DNA of 64,000 nucleotides from Buddleja alternifolia. Lineage: Eukaryota > Streptophyta > Magnoliopsida > Lamiales > Scrophulariaceae. The position numbers and the translations under genes are program-made. Positions 43,489-54,976 of this stretch are shown piece by piece. Location: assembly GCA_019426215.1 (NCBI GenBank), contig CM033403.1, forward strand, positions 3,053,001 through 3,117,000, in the 5' to 3' direction. The notes beneath the pieces are model-generated. The model searched no databases, had not been told where the DNA came from, and saw only the letters and a list, made by a program, of their open reading frames with translations. Positions within the stretch are counted from its first letter, which is position 1, and each line of letters starts with the position of its first letter.

Positions 43489-44048
43489 TGATGTGTGTGG
43501 GTTTCACATCAATAATAGTTATATTAATATCTGGGATAATATGAGTATTATGGTGAGATTTGATATATCATGCAAGAACGATAATGTAAATAACAAGAGA
43601 TTTAACGTGGTTCGGTCCAAAAATTAGACCTACGTCCACGGGGGTAAAGAGTTCGGATCCTTTTATTGATGTTGGAGTCGATATATATACAAAATTTGAT
43701 AGGGGGTTAAATGGGGTAGGTCAACTATGCTAAATATACATTTGGTAATAAGAATAAGTCACAATCTATCCGAATGAGGCTACAATCAATTCGGGTATAA
43801 TAGGGAAAGATAGGCCGGATCTCCGCAGGTCTATATATGGTAAGGTTGAGGATTGATTGGAACTTGTCTCCCAGTTATCCATAATCAGCGATGCCCTCCC
43901 TATGCAGGTCGGGTCATCTGGGCCTCCAGCTAAACCTGTCCGAATATGATGTCTTCTAGAAGGGTCCAAGTCCATAAAACCATTGAGCTTGGGCCCATAT
44001 GGTATTGGACTACCCAACTTGGCCCAAAGATGGATTTCTACCACAACA
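43489..44048 (-). repeat. T1 3' LTR
   Basis: Matches 54411-54971 with scattered substitutions and one small length change. The inner edge is marked by a polypurine tract on the minus strand (44049-44063). Confidence 0.93.
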
Positions 44049-44764
44049 ATAGTCCCCCCCCCAACTCTAAAGTTTGACGTATTCAAGCTGTAAGAGTTGA
44101 AAAGAAATAGTTGATATGGGCCGAGCTGACAAAACCCTAGGTGTGCAGGTGGAAAATAAATTGAAGCGAGAAATGCCGAAGGAATCTTTAATCGATCCAG
44201 GTATGGCGACCTGACCAGCAGAGCTCGGGGATGCCTTCCTGTGCGGGTTCGGAGAAAACCCTATTCGTGAGTTTGACTAGCCGATTGGACTTCTCCACAC
44301 CTCGACAGTTATTGCCTCGGAACTCGAGAAAGCCGCGCCATCATCATGGCCTCGACAGATGATGCCGCCATAACTTCGCCTAGGTATGTGTTTGATGGCT
44401 GCCAACGTGTACGGCTGGGGATGAAGCCCGCCTCTTTCCTTGTAAATTAATTTTATTTTTGAATTTTTAATTTTGAATAAGGTAACTTGCAGAAAACCGT
44501 CAATTTTGTTTCCTTTTTTCAGATTTTTTCTCAGCATTAAAATCAGAAAAACCCTTTTTCCTCCCCTTCTTCCATTCTTCTCTTCCAGCGGCGGTTACCC
44601 ACGTTCATTACCCACTTCCTTAGGTATTGCACATTTCTCTCCTTCTTCTTCTTTTATTTCTTGGTTGCTTTAGTTGTTTTGTGTGCTGCGCTTGTTGCGA
44701 GAAGAATTCCCAAAATCCTATTGTGTTGTTGTTGCCTTTGTTTTCTTTCTTTGTGTGCTAAAAT
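44049..44764. other. T1 polypurine tract and upstream region of the opposite-strand gene
   Basis: The minus-strand polypurine tract (GTTGGGGGGGGGACTAT) is at 44049-44066. The remainder has no supported minus-strand frame. On the plus strand 44490-44764 is pyrimidine-rich (TTTCCTCCCCTTCTTCC and similar) just before the ATG at 44765, so it may hold the promoter and 5' UTR of that gene; a possible small intron (CTTAG/GTATTG near 44620) cannot be confirmed. Confidence 0.5.
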
Positions 44765-47027
44765 ATGTCGAACAGTCTTGGCTCTGATTCTCAGAATTGA
44801 GGTGAGCCTCGTGATTTGCAGGAGACTGCCTCCGATTCTGAGGAGAAGACTTCGTCGTTTATGTGCGATTTGTACAGTGTCACCGAGGGTGACAAGGTCA
44901 TTGATGTCGAGTCCTCCGACACTGAATCCGACGGGCGTAATACTACCCTCATCTCCTCCCCTTCCCAAGGTGAAAATCCAGGAAGTAGTCGAGTCGGAGC
45001 CCTAGATGTTGTAGGAGCCCTCCAATCGCATTTCACTCTTCAACAAGAACGAAAAGTACGTCATGCGTATGGTATATCTGAGAGATACCAGATTGTAGTC
45101 CCAACTGCGCAAGATAGGCCTCATCGCCCTCCTCTAGGTTATGCTTGTTTTTACGTTGCCCATCTCCGGGAAGGTCAGCGTTTCCCCATTCCTCGCCTCT
45201 TGATTGAGATAGCCAATAGGTATCGCATCCCTCTGAACCAATTTGCCCCCAATGCTATTCGTATGATGGCCAATTTTGCTATGCTTCTTCATCATTATGG
45301 CCACCCAGCCACGGCCGAACTGTTTTACTCTTTGTTTTTGCCCCGCTCTATTTCCTCAGATAGTGGAGTTTTTTTACCTTACCTCCAGAGGTCAGGCTAC
45401 CTTCCTGGCTACCCACCCCACTGAGAAGAAGTGGAAATACAATTACTTTTTTATTGCCGCACCTCCAGGAGAGCTTTGGGATTTCCGTCGTGAATTCCTG
45501 GAAAAGGTAGATGGAACCCATCCTTTCCCTCCCCGAAATTTATCTTCGTACCATCAGCAACTTGTGCACTATCTGAATTTTACCCCTTGCGACGTGGGTA
45601 AACTTGTAGACGACAGTTTGTTATTCAACATTGGTTTCAGCCCTCTCGGGGCGGATTTGCAGGGCCAGACCCTAGGTAGTGCTTTGTGCGATGTTTTGTC
45701 CATGCTTGTACTATAGTTTTTCAGGTTGACACTCCTCGTATCTTAATGTTGCTTTCTATTTTTGTTTGTTTTGCAGAGGAAATAATGGATGCTTCTCGTG
45801 CCAAGGACATTTTCAAAGGCAGGAAGAAACCCCCTCCAGCTTCGGAGCCTCGCCTGCCACCATCTCCCCCAAGTGTACCACCCCAGGTGGTACAATCTCC
45901 ATCTACGCCCCTGGCAGCTATGTCTTCTCCCACCTTGGGCCAGGGAGAGCAAGCTCTCCCCCTTCCTGATCCAACCTTGGAGTCGGAGATATCCTCAGGT
46001 AAGAGGCCTGCAGCTTCGGCGACTCCTTTGGACAATCGCCCAGCTAAGAGTGGCAACTCAGGTATTGCCATAAAGGAGCTGTTGCCCAACCTACAGCTCA
46101 AAATCCACCAGCCTCCAGGACTCACTTCAAAGCCCAAGATCCTACTCCCCTCTCTGCTCTGAGGAGTAATGATATTGCGGTGATGATAGATTTCATGTAG
46201 AGGATGCCGAATTCTCTTGATCGTCACTACCTGGAGAATTTGACTCCTCGCGAGGCTTCCAGGGCTGCCTTTCTTCTTATGCCTAAGGTAAGTCTTGCTT
46301 TGCTTATGATTCTCCGTGCTTATCTAACTTCTTTATATAATCATTTTACTGATTTTATTTGATAGTTCCACATGCTGGCTGGCCGTGCCTTGACGGATCA
46401 ATATCAAACTACTTAGGTGGACGACCTGCAGAAGAAGCTTTCTAGGGTCCAGGAGCAGCAGAAAAAATCTCAGGAGTCCTGGCCTTTTAAGGAGAAGAAT
46501 TTTCGCCAAGACCTGAAGAATCTCCACATAGACTATCAGAAGCTGTTGGGAGAAAAGGTGGATCTGGAGGTAGCCTTAGCTGCACAGGCAACACAGAGGC
46601 AGGCGGAGCTGGAGGAAGTCCTGAATGTGGAGCGGCAGAACGGGATAGCTAACTTCCCGTTTTTGCTGAAGGACTGGAGCTCCATGCTAAGTTCAAAGCC
46701 GAACTCCTTGCTTCCAAGGTATTTTCAGATCTGGTCGACGACAAATCCATAGATTTCTTTGTCAAAGGTTTTGATGGTTGTGCTGCTCAGTTTTGAGCTA
46801 AAGACTACCCTCCCGAGGGTGTGTCTGATGACTTCCTGGACCCAGAAGTGGCCTTAAAGGCTACTGTAGCTGCTCCCGGAGATCCCCCTTCTGTAGGTCT
46901 GGTCGTCCCACCTGCCGCAGGTCAGCCCGACGAAGTTATTGATGACCAGCGTACAGGTGCTACTGATCCTTCCCCTGGTGTTGCCGATGCTGATGCTGCT
47001 GTTGCTGGGGCTAAGCCCACTGAGTAA
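44765..47027 (+). pseudogene. Opposite-strand gene of T1 (putative gypsy-type transposon domain protein), at least 3 exons, broken
   Basis: Runs against gag-pol. The ATG at 44765 is followed by TGA after 11 codons; the same frame continues as an acidic region and then a globular domain (YACFYVAHLREGQRFPIPR, NAIRMMANFAMLLHHYG) resembling the plant 'putative gypsy type transposon' family (Transposase_28). A shift near 45410 leads to EKKWKYNYFFIAAPPGELWD. An intron at 45676-45776 (GT-AG, 101 bp) joins in frame to EEIMDASRAKDIFKGRKK, then a Pro/Ser-rich linker. A second probable intron begins at PK/GTAAGT (46289) and ends at TTGATAG before FHMLAGRAL. A coiled coil (46417-46620) and an acidic tail to TGA/TAA at 47025-47027 follow. 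Stops and shifts inactivate it. Its molecular role is unknown. Confidence 0.75.
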
Positions 47028-48428
47028 TTTTTAACAACAGTACTTGGTTTTTGGATGGCCATGTGTGGCTCTTTAAACAATTTATATTTCTGTTAATTTG
47101 GTTTTGGGCGTATGTAGCCCTCGAACAATTTATTTTTATGCTTTTATGCTTGTTTTGACAGACCTGTCCCCAGTTAGGGCGGAAAAACTGTTTAGTTTTT
47201 ATATGTTTTAATATGATGCCTATTTATATATACTCTTCGCGTGCTATCTGACTTGCTTAGAAAATTAAAAGCTTACATGCGTCGTGCCACAGTTCTCTCT
47301 TAGGCTTTCAAATCATACCTGCATACTTTGCCAAAAATATGGAGAAACACGAAATTTTTTTACTTCTTTCAAGGAAGCAAGTTAGTCTTCCATACATATA
47401 TTCAAATCATACCCTTGGTAACAATGAAATAAATAATACAACCATACCTCCATTGGTACTTTCATTTTCCACACCTGCAACGTTTGATATACACTGAAAA
47501 TTGCAAGTACTCCTTTCAAGATCAGATAAACTGGTTAGTCATCAGGTAATACCACCAGATCTGAACTGAGTTGCAGTTGTAGCTCTGGTAGGGAGGCCTT
47601 ACCTCAAACCGTTCGTCAATTCTTAGTTGCTTCTTGACACATACAATCATGTGGACTTGTATTGTCACTATGCAATCGTGGGGACTTGCATCGGGATCAA
47701 ACACCCTTACTTTCTCTTATGCAATCGTGGAGACTTGCATTTGCAATCGTTGAGACTGGCACACGGGATCGAACACCCATCAACAAACACGTAGAATCGT
47801 GGGGACCTGCATCGCACCTAGGCAATCGTGGGGACTTACAATTGCCACCTACCTTATTACACCTTTCTCTCCCCTCCGTACATAAATTTTCTGAATGGGT
47901 TCGGGTGGCCAGCCCTTACCGCAGGTATCTTGGCTTATTTCCCACATTTCTCCATACCTTCCCTCCTTATTTCTTCTCCAACCTTATGCCTTTCCTTTCC
48001 TCCTTGTCGCTCCAAACCCCGGTCTTCCAAGGATAGGTCCTGGAACCACCCCGAAGGTGATTCCTCACCCAGTCCCTCCTTATTTCCTCTTGGTATAGGG
48101 CTTTCGAGTCTGCCACCAATTTTACGTCTGGCGTCACAGACCCCGGCTACCTACCCAGGTGGTGCATTCCTAGTCCTCCGACTACCTCCCTTTCACCAAC
48201 TACCCTTACTCCTCAATTCAATCGTCAATTTATATACATATACATCACACCAAATTTCTCAATAAAAAAAATTCTTACTAGATTTCCGGAGCTTTGCACC
48301 TGACCCTGCAAAGAAGGCATTACATTCTTAGGTATTACCTGAAAACACAATCTTAACTTCAACAAAAAATATTAGTAGTTTCGTGAGTCGATACATCAAA
48401 AATGTAAACTAAAGCAAATTTCAAATAA
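47028..48428. other. T1 spacer between the opposite-strand gene and pol
   Basis: No convincing coding frame on either strand; the plus-strand open stretches here are Pro/Ser/Leu-rich with no domain. It contains the 3' end of the opposite-strand gene (T-rich around 47060-47220) and the hairpin repeats at 47644-47840. Convergent transcription from pol and the opposite-strand gene would meet here. Confidence 0.5.
47644..47840. repeat. Six dispersed copies of a 20 bp hairpin motif
   Basis: The unit TGCAATCGTGGGGACTTGCA has complementary tips TGCAA/TTGCA. Copies lie at about 47644-47663, 47673-47692, 47720-47739, 47742-47761, 47792-47811 and 47821-47840, with one to four differences from the consensus. 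Spacing is irregular (2-32 bp between units), and GGGATC(A/G)AACACCC recurs between units. Confidence 0.8.
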
Positions 48429-49673
48429 TCAAATGTAAAACATTTTCAAATTCTGCATATTCCAAGGCCGAGGTAACAGTCTTCCTTCGCCATCCTCTAG
48501 CTCGTATGCTCCTTCGGCTAACACATTGATCACTTTGTAGGGACCCTCCCAGTTTGGGTCTAACTTCTTCACTGTGCACACCGCATCTACCCTCTTGAGT
48601 ACCAGATCGCCCACCTGTAGAGATCTGGTCTTCACCTTTGCTGCTTGGTCCCGCATGATCCTCTACTTGTACTGTTCTATCCTCAGGTACGCCTTGTCTT
48701 TATCTTCCTCGATGAGTTCTAGCTCTTCCCTTAGTCATTCCTCGTTCTGCTCAGGTTCGAAGTGTCTGATCCTGTGGGTTTGCACAATGACCTCTGCAGG
48801 TACGACCGCCTCTGTTCCATACATAAGGTGAAAAGGACTCTCTCCTGTAGTAGATTTTGGGGTGGTCCGATATGACCGTAACACTGATTGCAATTCTTCA
48901 ACCCAATTCCCACCGGTTCCCTCCAGCCTATACGACCGAGGTTTGGGTATTTTTCGCGAGCACATTAGTGATATATTTTTTATAAAGTTGAACAGGCTAA
49001 TATAAGAGATATGTAATCGAAAAGAAGAGGTGTAGGCATACCTGGTCTTTAGACCTTGTACAATTATTCTATTAGTAACCTCTACCTGACCATTGGTTTG
49101 AGGATGAGCTACCGCACTAAAGCGTTGCTGGATTCCCAGTTCTTCACACCACCTCCTCAGCTTGACTCCGCTGAACAGCCTTCCGTTGTCAGCTACGATT
49201 TCTCTGGGTATGCCGAATCGGCAAACGATGTTCTTCCAAAGGAACTTGATGACTTCTGCTTCAGTGATCCTAGCTAGGGCTTTGGCCTCCACCCACTTGC
49301 TGAAGTAGTCCACTAACACTAGAATAAATTTCTTTTGTGCCTTCGCTATGGGAAAAGGTCCCACAATATCCATACGCCATCTGGCAAAGGGGCATGGGAC
49401 ACTCATGGAATGCACTACCTCTGCAAGTTGATGAATAAGGCTAGCATGTAACTGACATTGCTCACACTTCTTCACCAGGCTAGCCGCATCATACTCAAGG
49501 GATGGCCAGAAGTATCCTACCCTCAAAGTTTTTCCAGCTAAGGCTGATCCTCCAATGTGGCTGTCGCAATCTCCCTCATGAATTTCTCTTAGCACGTAGA
49601 CCCCTTTCTCCGATGAAACACATCTCAGGTGTGGCTGCACAAATGATTTCTTGTACAACACACCATCGATCAT
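48429..49673 (-). pseudogene. T1 integrase with an internal 114 bp in-frame insertion
   Basis: Open over 312 codons from 49673 to 48735. The zinc region is HEGDCDSHIGG through CEQCQLH. The core has RMDIVGPFP (first acid), IVADNGRLF (second acid) and NGQVEVTNR (third acid). After LKTR, 38 unrelated residues interrupt before LEGTGGNWVEELQSVLRSYR. The DNA of that stretch (48928-49041, minus strand) starts GTATGC and ends TATAG, so removal as an intron would restore a typical integrase. The C-terminal part, after a TGA near 48735, holds GDLVLKRVDA and LDPNWEGPYKVI, a chromodomain-free tail typical of Tat integrases. Integration function is doubtful given the rest of the element. Confidence 0.88.
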
Positions 49674-51775
49674 GCTGAACCGGCCAGCTCTAGTTTGTAT
49701 GCATAGCTGGGCATTCCTTTCCTCGGGGAGTTCACCTTGAGTGAGATATCGGATGATCTCAATTCTCCAGTCTCCATCTTCATCTAGCCGTAATACTTCT
49801 TGCTCCGTACCTGACCCAGGTACAGACTGGATGGTGATGTGCCTTGTTTTGCAATCAATGACTGAGCTGCCAAGCTTTGACAGAGAGTGAGCTTTGCCAT
49901 TCTCCGATCATGGTATTTGATGTATTTCTAGCTTTTGCAAGCTTCTCCGCAATGTCTCTTTGGTTTCCAGGTATTTCACCATCCTCTCCTCCTTGGCCTC
50001 GTAGGCTCCTTCATTTTGCTTTGTCACTAGCTGTGAGTCGGAATAGGCTATCAGATTCCTAGCCCCTCCCTTGAGTGCCATTTTGAATCCTATGATGAAC
50101 GCTTCATATTCGGCTTCGTTGTCGCTTGCCTTGAATTAGAACTTGATGGCATACTCCAGCTGATCTCCCTCAGGTGTGGTGAGAACCACACCTGCGCCAC
50201 TTCCATTCTGCGTAGTTGATCCATCAACATGCATGAGCCAAACCTTGTCGTTTTCTTTCTCTTCCTGCTCAGGCTTTGTCATTTCATTGACTAAATCTGC
50301 CAGGATTTGTGGTTTGATTGCAGCTCGAGATGCATACTCTATCTCGAACTTTCTTAGCTCTACGGCCCATTTGACGAGCCGACCAGATGTTTCAGCCTTT
50401 CCAAGCACTATTTTGAGTGGCTGATTGGTCTTCACGTTTATTTTGTATGTCAAAAAATAAGGTTTGAGCCGTCGTGCCGTGAGGACTAACGCGAAGGCCA
50501 TCTTCTCGATCTCCGAGTATCTTAATTCTGCGTCCGAGAGTACTTTGCTAACATAGTATACAAGCCTCTCCATCTTTCCTTCTTCTCGTACAAGGACAGT
50601 GCTGACAGCTCGGTTAGCCACAGCTATGTACCACATCAATGGCTCACCCTGCACAGGTTTGGTCAACAGGGGGATTTGGTACATGTATTCTTTCAGCTCG
50701 GCGAAGGCTTGCTGGCATTCTTCGCTCCAGCTGAAGCTATCTGCTTTCCTCAATATTTGGAAGAATGGTAAGCTTCTCTCCGCTAATTTGGAGATAAATC
50801 GGCTTAGGGCCGTGATCCTTCCATTTAGTCGGTGAACCTCGTTTACATCCCTAGGTGGTTGCATATTTTGGATGTCTTTGATCTTCTCGGGGTTGGCCTC
50901 TATGCCTCTTTCCGTGACCATGTAGCCCAGGAACTTCCCTCTTTTGATCCCAAATGCGCACTTAGCTGGGTTCAGCTTCATCTTATACCTCGGGAGGGTT
51001 TCAAAAGTTTGTTGTAGGTCTTGCACATGCGTGCTGGAGGTCCGGGTTTTGGCCACCATATCGTCCACATAAACTTCAATGTTCCTCCCGATCTGGTCGC
51101 GAAACATCATGTCGACCAATCTCTAGTATGTAGCTCCAGTGTTTTTGGGGCCGAAGGGCATCACTATGTAGCAGTATGTACCAAAGGAGGTTATGAAGCT
51201 AACCTCCCTCTGATTTTCCACATCTAGGGGGGTATATGATGATACCCACTCTGTGCATTCATGGTGCTCAATAATTCAAAACCAACTGTAGCGTCTACTA
51301 GTTGATCGATTCTAGGTAGGGGGTAGTGATCTTTAGGGCAGGCTTTATTTAGATCACGAAAGTCGATGCACATTCTCCACTTGGTCCCTCCTTTCAGCAC
51401 TAGAACAACGCTAGACACCCATTCTGGGAACTAAATCTATGCTATATGCTTTGCTTTGAGTAGTTTGTCTATTTCCGTCTTGATTATGGTGTCTTTTTTC
51501 GGGTCAAAGTGTCTCTTCTTCTGGATGACAGGCTTCGCGTCGGGAAATACGTTGAGATGATGTTGTATGACTATTAGGTCTATACCTACAAGGTCATTGG
51601 CTGACCACGAGAATACATCTACATGCTCTCTTAGCATGTCTATCAATTCTTCCTTCAGGTCGGGATTCAGGTGAGAACCAATCCTGACAGTCTTTTCCTT
51701 GTGTCCAGGTATGAGTTCTATGGTCACGAGCTCTCCGACAGGTTCGACGTGTGACAAAATTGGCTTTTTAGCCAC
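49674..51775 (-). pseudogene. T1 reverse transcriptase, RNase H and second (archaeal-type) RNase H
   Basis: RT begins near 51775 (LKEELIDMLREHVDVFSWS) with WRMCIDFRDLNKACPKDHYP, then stops near 51436 and 51224, and continues with EVYVDDMVAKT (YVDD intact) and KCAFGIKRGKFLGYMVTERG. The first RNase H reads AVSTVLVREEG to YSEIEKMAFALV. A second RNase H follows at about 50265-49960: WLMHVDGSTTQNGSGAGVVL, then DNEAEYEAFIIG and AYSDSQLV, with D, E and D acids of the fold. Dual RNase H is a Tat-lineage trait. A TAG/TAA at 50133-50135 and one at about 49908 break the frame. The catalytic motifs themselves are preserved. Confidence 0.9.
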
Positions 51776-51781
51776 TTCGCT

Positions 51782-52200
51782 TCATTCTAATGCCGTTGAT
51801 TCAGGTTTGTGCTTTTTATCTTCAGCTGGCATTTCTCTTTGTTTTAATGAGACTAAGTAACATTTCTTGGATTGGTGTTGATCTCCAGATACTTCTCCCA
51901 CTCCATCGAGTGTTGGGAATTTGATCTTCATATGTGGTATTGATATTACCGCTTCGAACAATACCAGTGCAGGTCGTCCGAGTATTACGTTGTAGGCTGA
52001 AGGGGTATCCATGACTAGGAATCTAGTCAACTTTGTTACTTTGTTGAATCCTCCTCCCAGGGAGAGAGGTAATACTACCTATCCCACAGGCTGCGTCACC
52101 TCACCTGCGAAGCCGAATAGAGAAGTTTTCACTGGCTCCAGCCTGGCGTCCCCTAGGTTCATCTGCCGATATGCTTGGTAGAATAAGATATCTACTTAGC
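51782..52200 (-). pseudogene. T1 aspartic protease region
   Basis: The active-site motif RIFIDSGS ends the upstream frame; a TAA (about 52198-52200) occurs where G1 has a second Ser, then VDILF continues. The FLVMDTPSAYNVILGRPAL motif lies at 52030-51950, matching G1. A second stop interrupts near 52083. The protease would mature Gag-Pol. Sequence after the flap (HMKIKFPTLDGVGEVSGDQ) leads to RT. Confidence 0.85.
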
Positions 52201-54352
52201 TACCGCTGTCGATAAATATCCTTTGAACTTCATAGTTTGCAATCATCGTCGTGATGACCAATGCGTCGCTGTGGGGTGTTAACACAGTCCGCGCGTCTTC
52301 AGGTCCGAATCGCATTTCCTGCCTAGGTCGAGTTTGACTGACGTTCTTGTAGAATACAGATGCAATCTCTACGGATCTTACCTGCCACTTGAGCTGTCTC
52401 TTAGATTCCTCCTCAGCTAATCCTCCCGAGATCATATAGATGATCTCCCGATCGATGCTGTTTACCTCCTTAAGTGCAGCCTCCAGGGCGAGCTGTTTGT
52501 TAATCGGCTGGGGAAAGTTTTCTCTTCCTGCAGGTCCGGCTCTACCACCTCCACAGCCCTGCCATCTTTCTCCTCGGCCTCTCCAGCTATCACCCCCGCG
52601 AAATGGGGCAGGATTGTTCCCGTTGTTGGTTTGTATCACAAATTCCTTCAAGTAGCCAATCCTAGCTAGTCGTTAGATTTCTTCGATGAGCTCCGGGCAG
52701 TCATCGGTGTGATGCCCGAATTCTCTATGGTATCTGCAGTAGACGTTGCTAGGCGGGTTCTTAGGGTCTTGGTCCGCTCTTTCTGGCCATTGTACCACAT
52801 TCTTCTCTTCCACCGCCATTAGATGCTCACTCCAGTTGCCTCGTAAAGGTATACACCGTTGTCTGGCGTGCATACCTGGCCCAGGTAGGGCTAGCGGAGT
52901 TGGACTAGGTGTCCAACCACTCCTGCGAGTCTTATTGCGATTATCCTCCTCAGGCTTATCTTTTCTTTGCTCAGACCGCCACATGATTTGTGCGTCTTCC
53001 ATGTTGATGTACTTTTCAGTCTGACCGAGTAACTCGTCGAAGCCCAGGACTGGTCTCTTGGTGAGTGATTTTAAGAGATCTTCCTCACTCAAGCCTTGCG
53101 TGAAAGTATTGACTTTCAGGTCGGACGTTGCAGATGGTACCTCCAACGTAGCCGTATTGAAACGCTTGACGTATGCACGTAGAATCTCGTCTCTTCTCTG
53201 TTTGATGTTGAACAAACTCAAGGGAGTTTTTTCGTGCCGCTTGCTACTAGCAAATTGATGGGAAAACCTTGAGCTAAACTTCGAGAAGGATCCAATGGAC
53301 CCATCGGGAAGCTGGTTGAACCATTGTTGTGCAGATTTGGCTAACGTAGTCAAGAAGACCCTACATTTGATAGCATCTGAGTACCTGTGCAGCAAAGCAA
53401 AATTTCAAAAAGTATATAAATGATCCTCTGGATCTGTTGTTCCTTCGTTGGGTAGGATGGAAAGAACCCTAAAGTCCCTTGATAATTCTTCCCTCATGAT
53501 GGATTCCGTGAATGGAATCCCCCGATCCATTTGGATTTTGCCTCCTGCCATTTTGAGCTCCATTTCTTCCATTCGTTTTGCCATGAGCTCCATCTGCTCC
53601 AGCTTTTCCTTTACTTTAGCCATCATGCCGAGGTCTGCCCATCCGGATCTGGCAAACATGAAGCTACTAGCATCATCCTCTAGATCTTTATCACGCCTAT
53701 TGGGAGCCCGATGCTGGCGTTTCTGCAGGTCGTCCTTCCCAGGTACGTCATGGTGCGAGTGTTGTATAGGCTGATGCAGTTCTTCATCATGCTTTTGTTC
53801 TTTCTAGAGTACTGGTTGGAGTGCCCAACCTACTAGGTCATCCTGGTCCTCCAGGTCTAGACGACGAATGTGACGCTCCTCTGGAGCCAAGTACTTTTTC
53901 TAAGGCGCGATGCCTCCTCTTTCTCCTTCTTCCTCCGGACATGCCACTCTTTTAGCACGCTTTCCTAAGTTATCATCAGGGGTGACGTCTTTGACACCCC
54001 CAGCCTCCGCGTTTCCAGTCTTGGATGCTTCCTTCTGAGGAGGGGACACAAAATCATCCCTACCTGCACGATCTGCCACACCTGCAAAATTAGAATCTAC
54101 CACCTTGGTGACAGCCTTGTCGATGACTTCTTCTAGCCTTTGAGGGGAAACGTTATTTCCCTCCACTAGACCTTCCGGCGATTTGCCTATCGTCAGATCT
54201 TGCAAATCGTTCGCCAAACGTCTCACTAGGTGTGCCGGCGTCTCAGGTGTGGACTGTTCTTCTCCAAGCAGGATTATCATCGCCTTTTTCCCTCTCTCGA
54301 TGTCGTCGCCTCCCTTTCTCATTTCCATGACGTTCTCTTCTGCCATTAACAC
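52201..54352 (-). pseudogene. T1 gag
   Basis: The ATG at 54352 lies about 40 bp after the primer site. An N-terminal region (54352-53900) is acidic and low in complexity. After stops near 53898 and 53804 comes a coiled-coil stretch (EKLEQMELMAKRMEEMELKM). The gypsy Gag domain follows: AQQWFNQLPDGSIGSFSKFS, ILRAYVKRFNTATLEVP and LGQTEKYINMEDA. A nucleocapsid-like YCRYHREFGHHTDDCPEL motif sits near 52730-52680. A Gly/Arg-rich RG box (GGDSWRGRGERWQGCGGG) follows before the MISGG motif. Four or more stops divide it. It parallels G1 gag motif for motif, but identity is moderate, so the two are different families. Confidence 0.88.
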
Positions 54353-54390
54353 GAAAAAATATGATTACCTCAAGCTTTTTTTGCTCAGAT

Positions 54391-54408
54391 TTCCCACAGA
54401 CGGCGCCA
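54391..54408 (-). other. T1 primer binding site
   Basis: The minus strand reads TGGCGCCGTCTGTGGGAA two bases after the LTR end CACACATCA. This is a common plant gypsy primer site. Confidence 0.9.
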
Positions 54409-54410
54409 AT

Positions 54411-54971
54411 TGATGTGTGTGGGTTTCACATCAATAATATTTATATTAATATATGGGATAATATGAGTATTATGGTGAGATTTGATATATAATGCAAGAA
54501 CGATAATGTAAATAACAAGAGATTTAACGTGGTTCGGTCCAAAAATTAGACCTACATCCACGGGGGTAAAGAGTTCGGATCCTTTTATTGATGTTGGAGT
54601 CGATATATATACAAAATTTGATAGGGGGTTAAATGGGGTAGGTCAACTATGCTAAATATACATTTGGTAATAAGAATAAGTCACAATCTATCCGAATGAG
54701 GCTACAATCAATTTGGGTATAATAGGGAGAGATAGGCCGGATCTCCGCAGGTCTATATATGGTAAGGTTGAGGATTGATTGGATCTTGTCTCCCAGTTAT
54801 CCATAATCAGCGCTACCCTACTTGTGCAGGTCGGGTCATCTGGGCCTCCAGCTAAGCCTGTCCGAATATGATGTCTTCTAGAAGGGTCCAAGTCCATAAA
54901 ACCATTGGGCTTGGGCCCATACAGTATTGGACTACCCAGCTTGGCCCAAAGATGGATTTCTACCCACATCA
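54411..54971 (-). repeat. T1 5' LTR
   Basis: The minus strand starts TGATGTGGGTAGAAATCC and ends CACACACATCA next to the primer site. Matches 43489-44048. Confidence 0.93.
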
Positions 54972-54976
54972 ATGAC

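Larger units (their letters stand above)
43489..54971 (-). mobile_element. T1: Tat-like Ty3/gypsy element with both LTRs and an opposite-strand gene, 11.5 kb
   Basis: LTRs of 560-561 bp (43489-44048 and 54411-54971) have tips TGATGTG/CATCA. The target duplication is ATTAC (43484-43488) versus ATGAC (54972-54976), one mismatch. The minus strand gives PBS, gag, protease, RT, RNase H, a second RNase H-like domain and integrase; the plus strand between pol and the 3' LTR holds a multi-exon gene. Two RNase H domains and an opposite-strand gene in this place are features reported for the Tat lineage. The LTRs differ at roughly 18-20 positions by eye. Every gene has stops or frameshifts. Confidence 0.93.

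Noticed and set aside
44654..46227. Several minus-strand frames opposite the T1 antisense gene (44654-44968, 44791-45036, 45721-46227)
   Set aside because: They are shadows of the plus-strand gene, whose motifs and intron are coherent; the minus frames have no motifs.
47644..47840. Possible CRISPR-like array
   Set aside because: The 20 bp units are imperfect and the spacers irregular (2-32 bp). The setting is a plant retroelement with no cas genes.
47662..48265. Three overlapping plus-strand frames rich in Pro, Ser and Leu
   Set aside because: Overlapping frames with no domain in a spacer with hairpin repeats; chance open frames.
52201..54352. Idea that stop codons in T1 arise mainly from C-to-T changes at methylated sites
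   Set aside because: Checked against G1 at matching positions: the protease stop replaces a Ser codon with TAA and the Gag-domain stop replaces a Glu position, neither a simple C-to-T transition. The pattern is not supported by eye.
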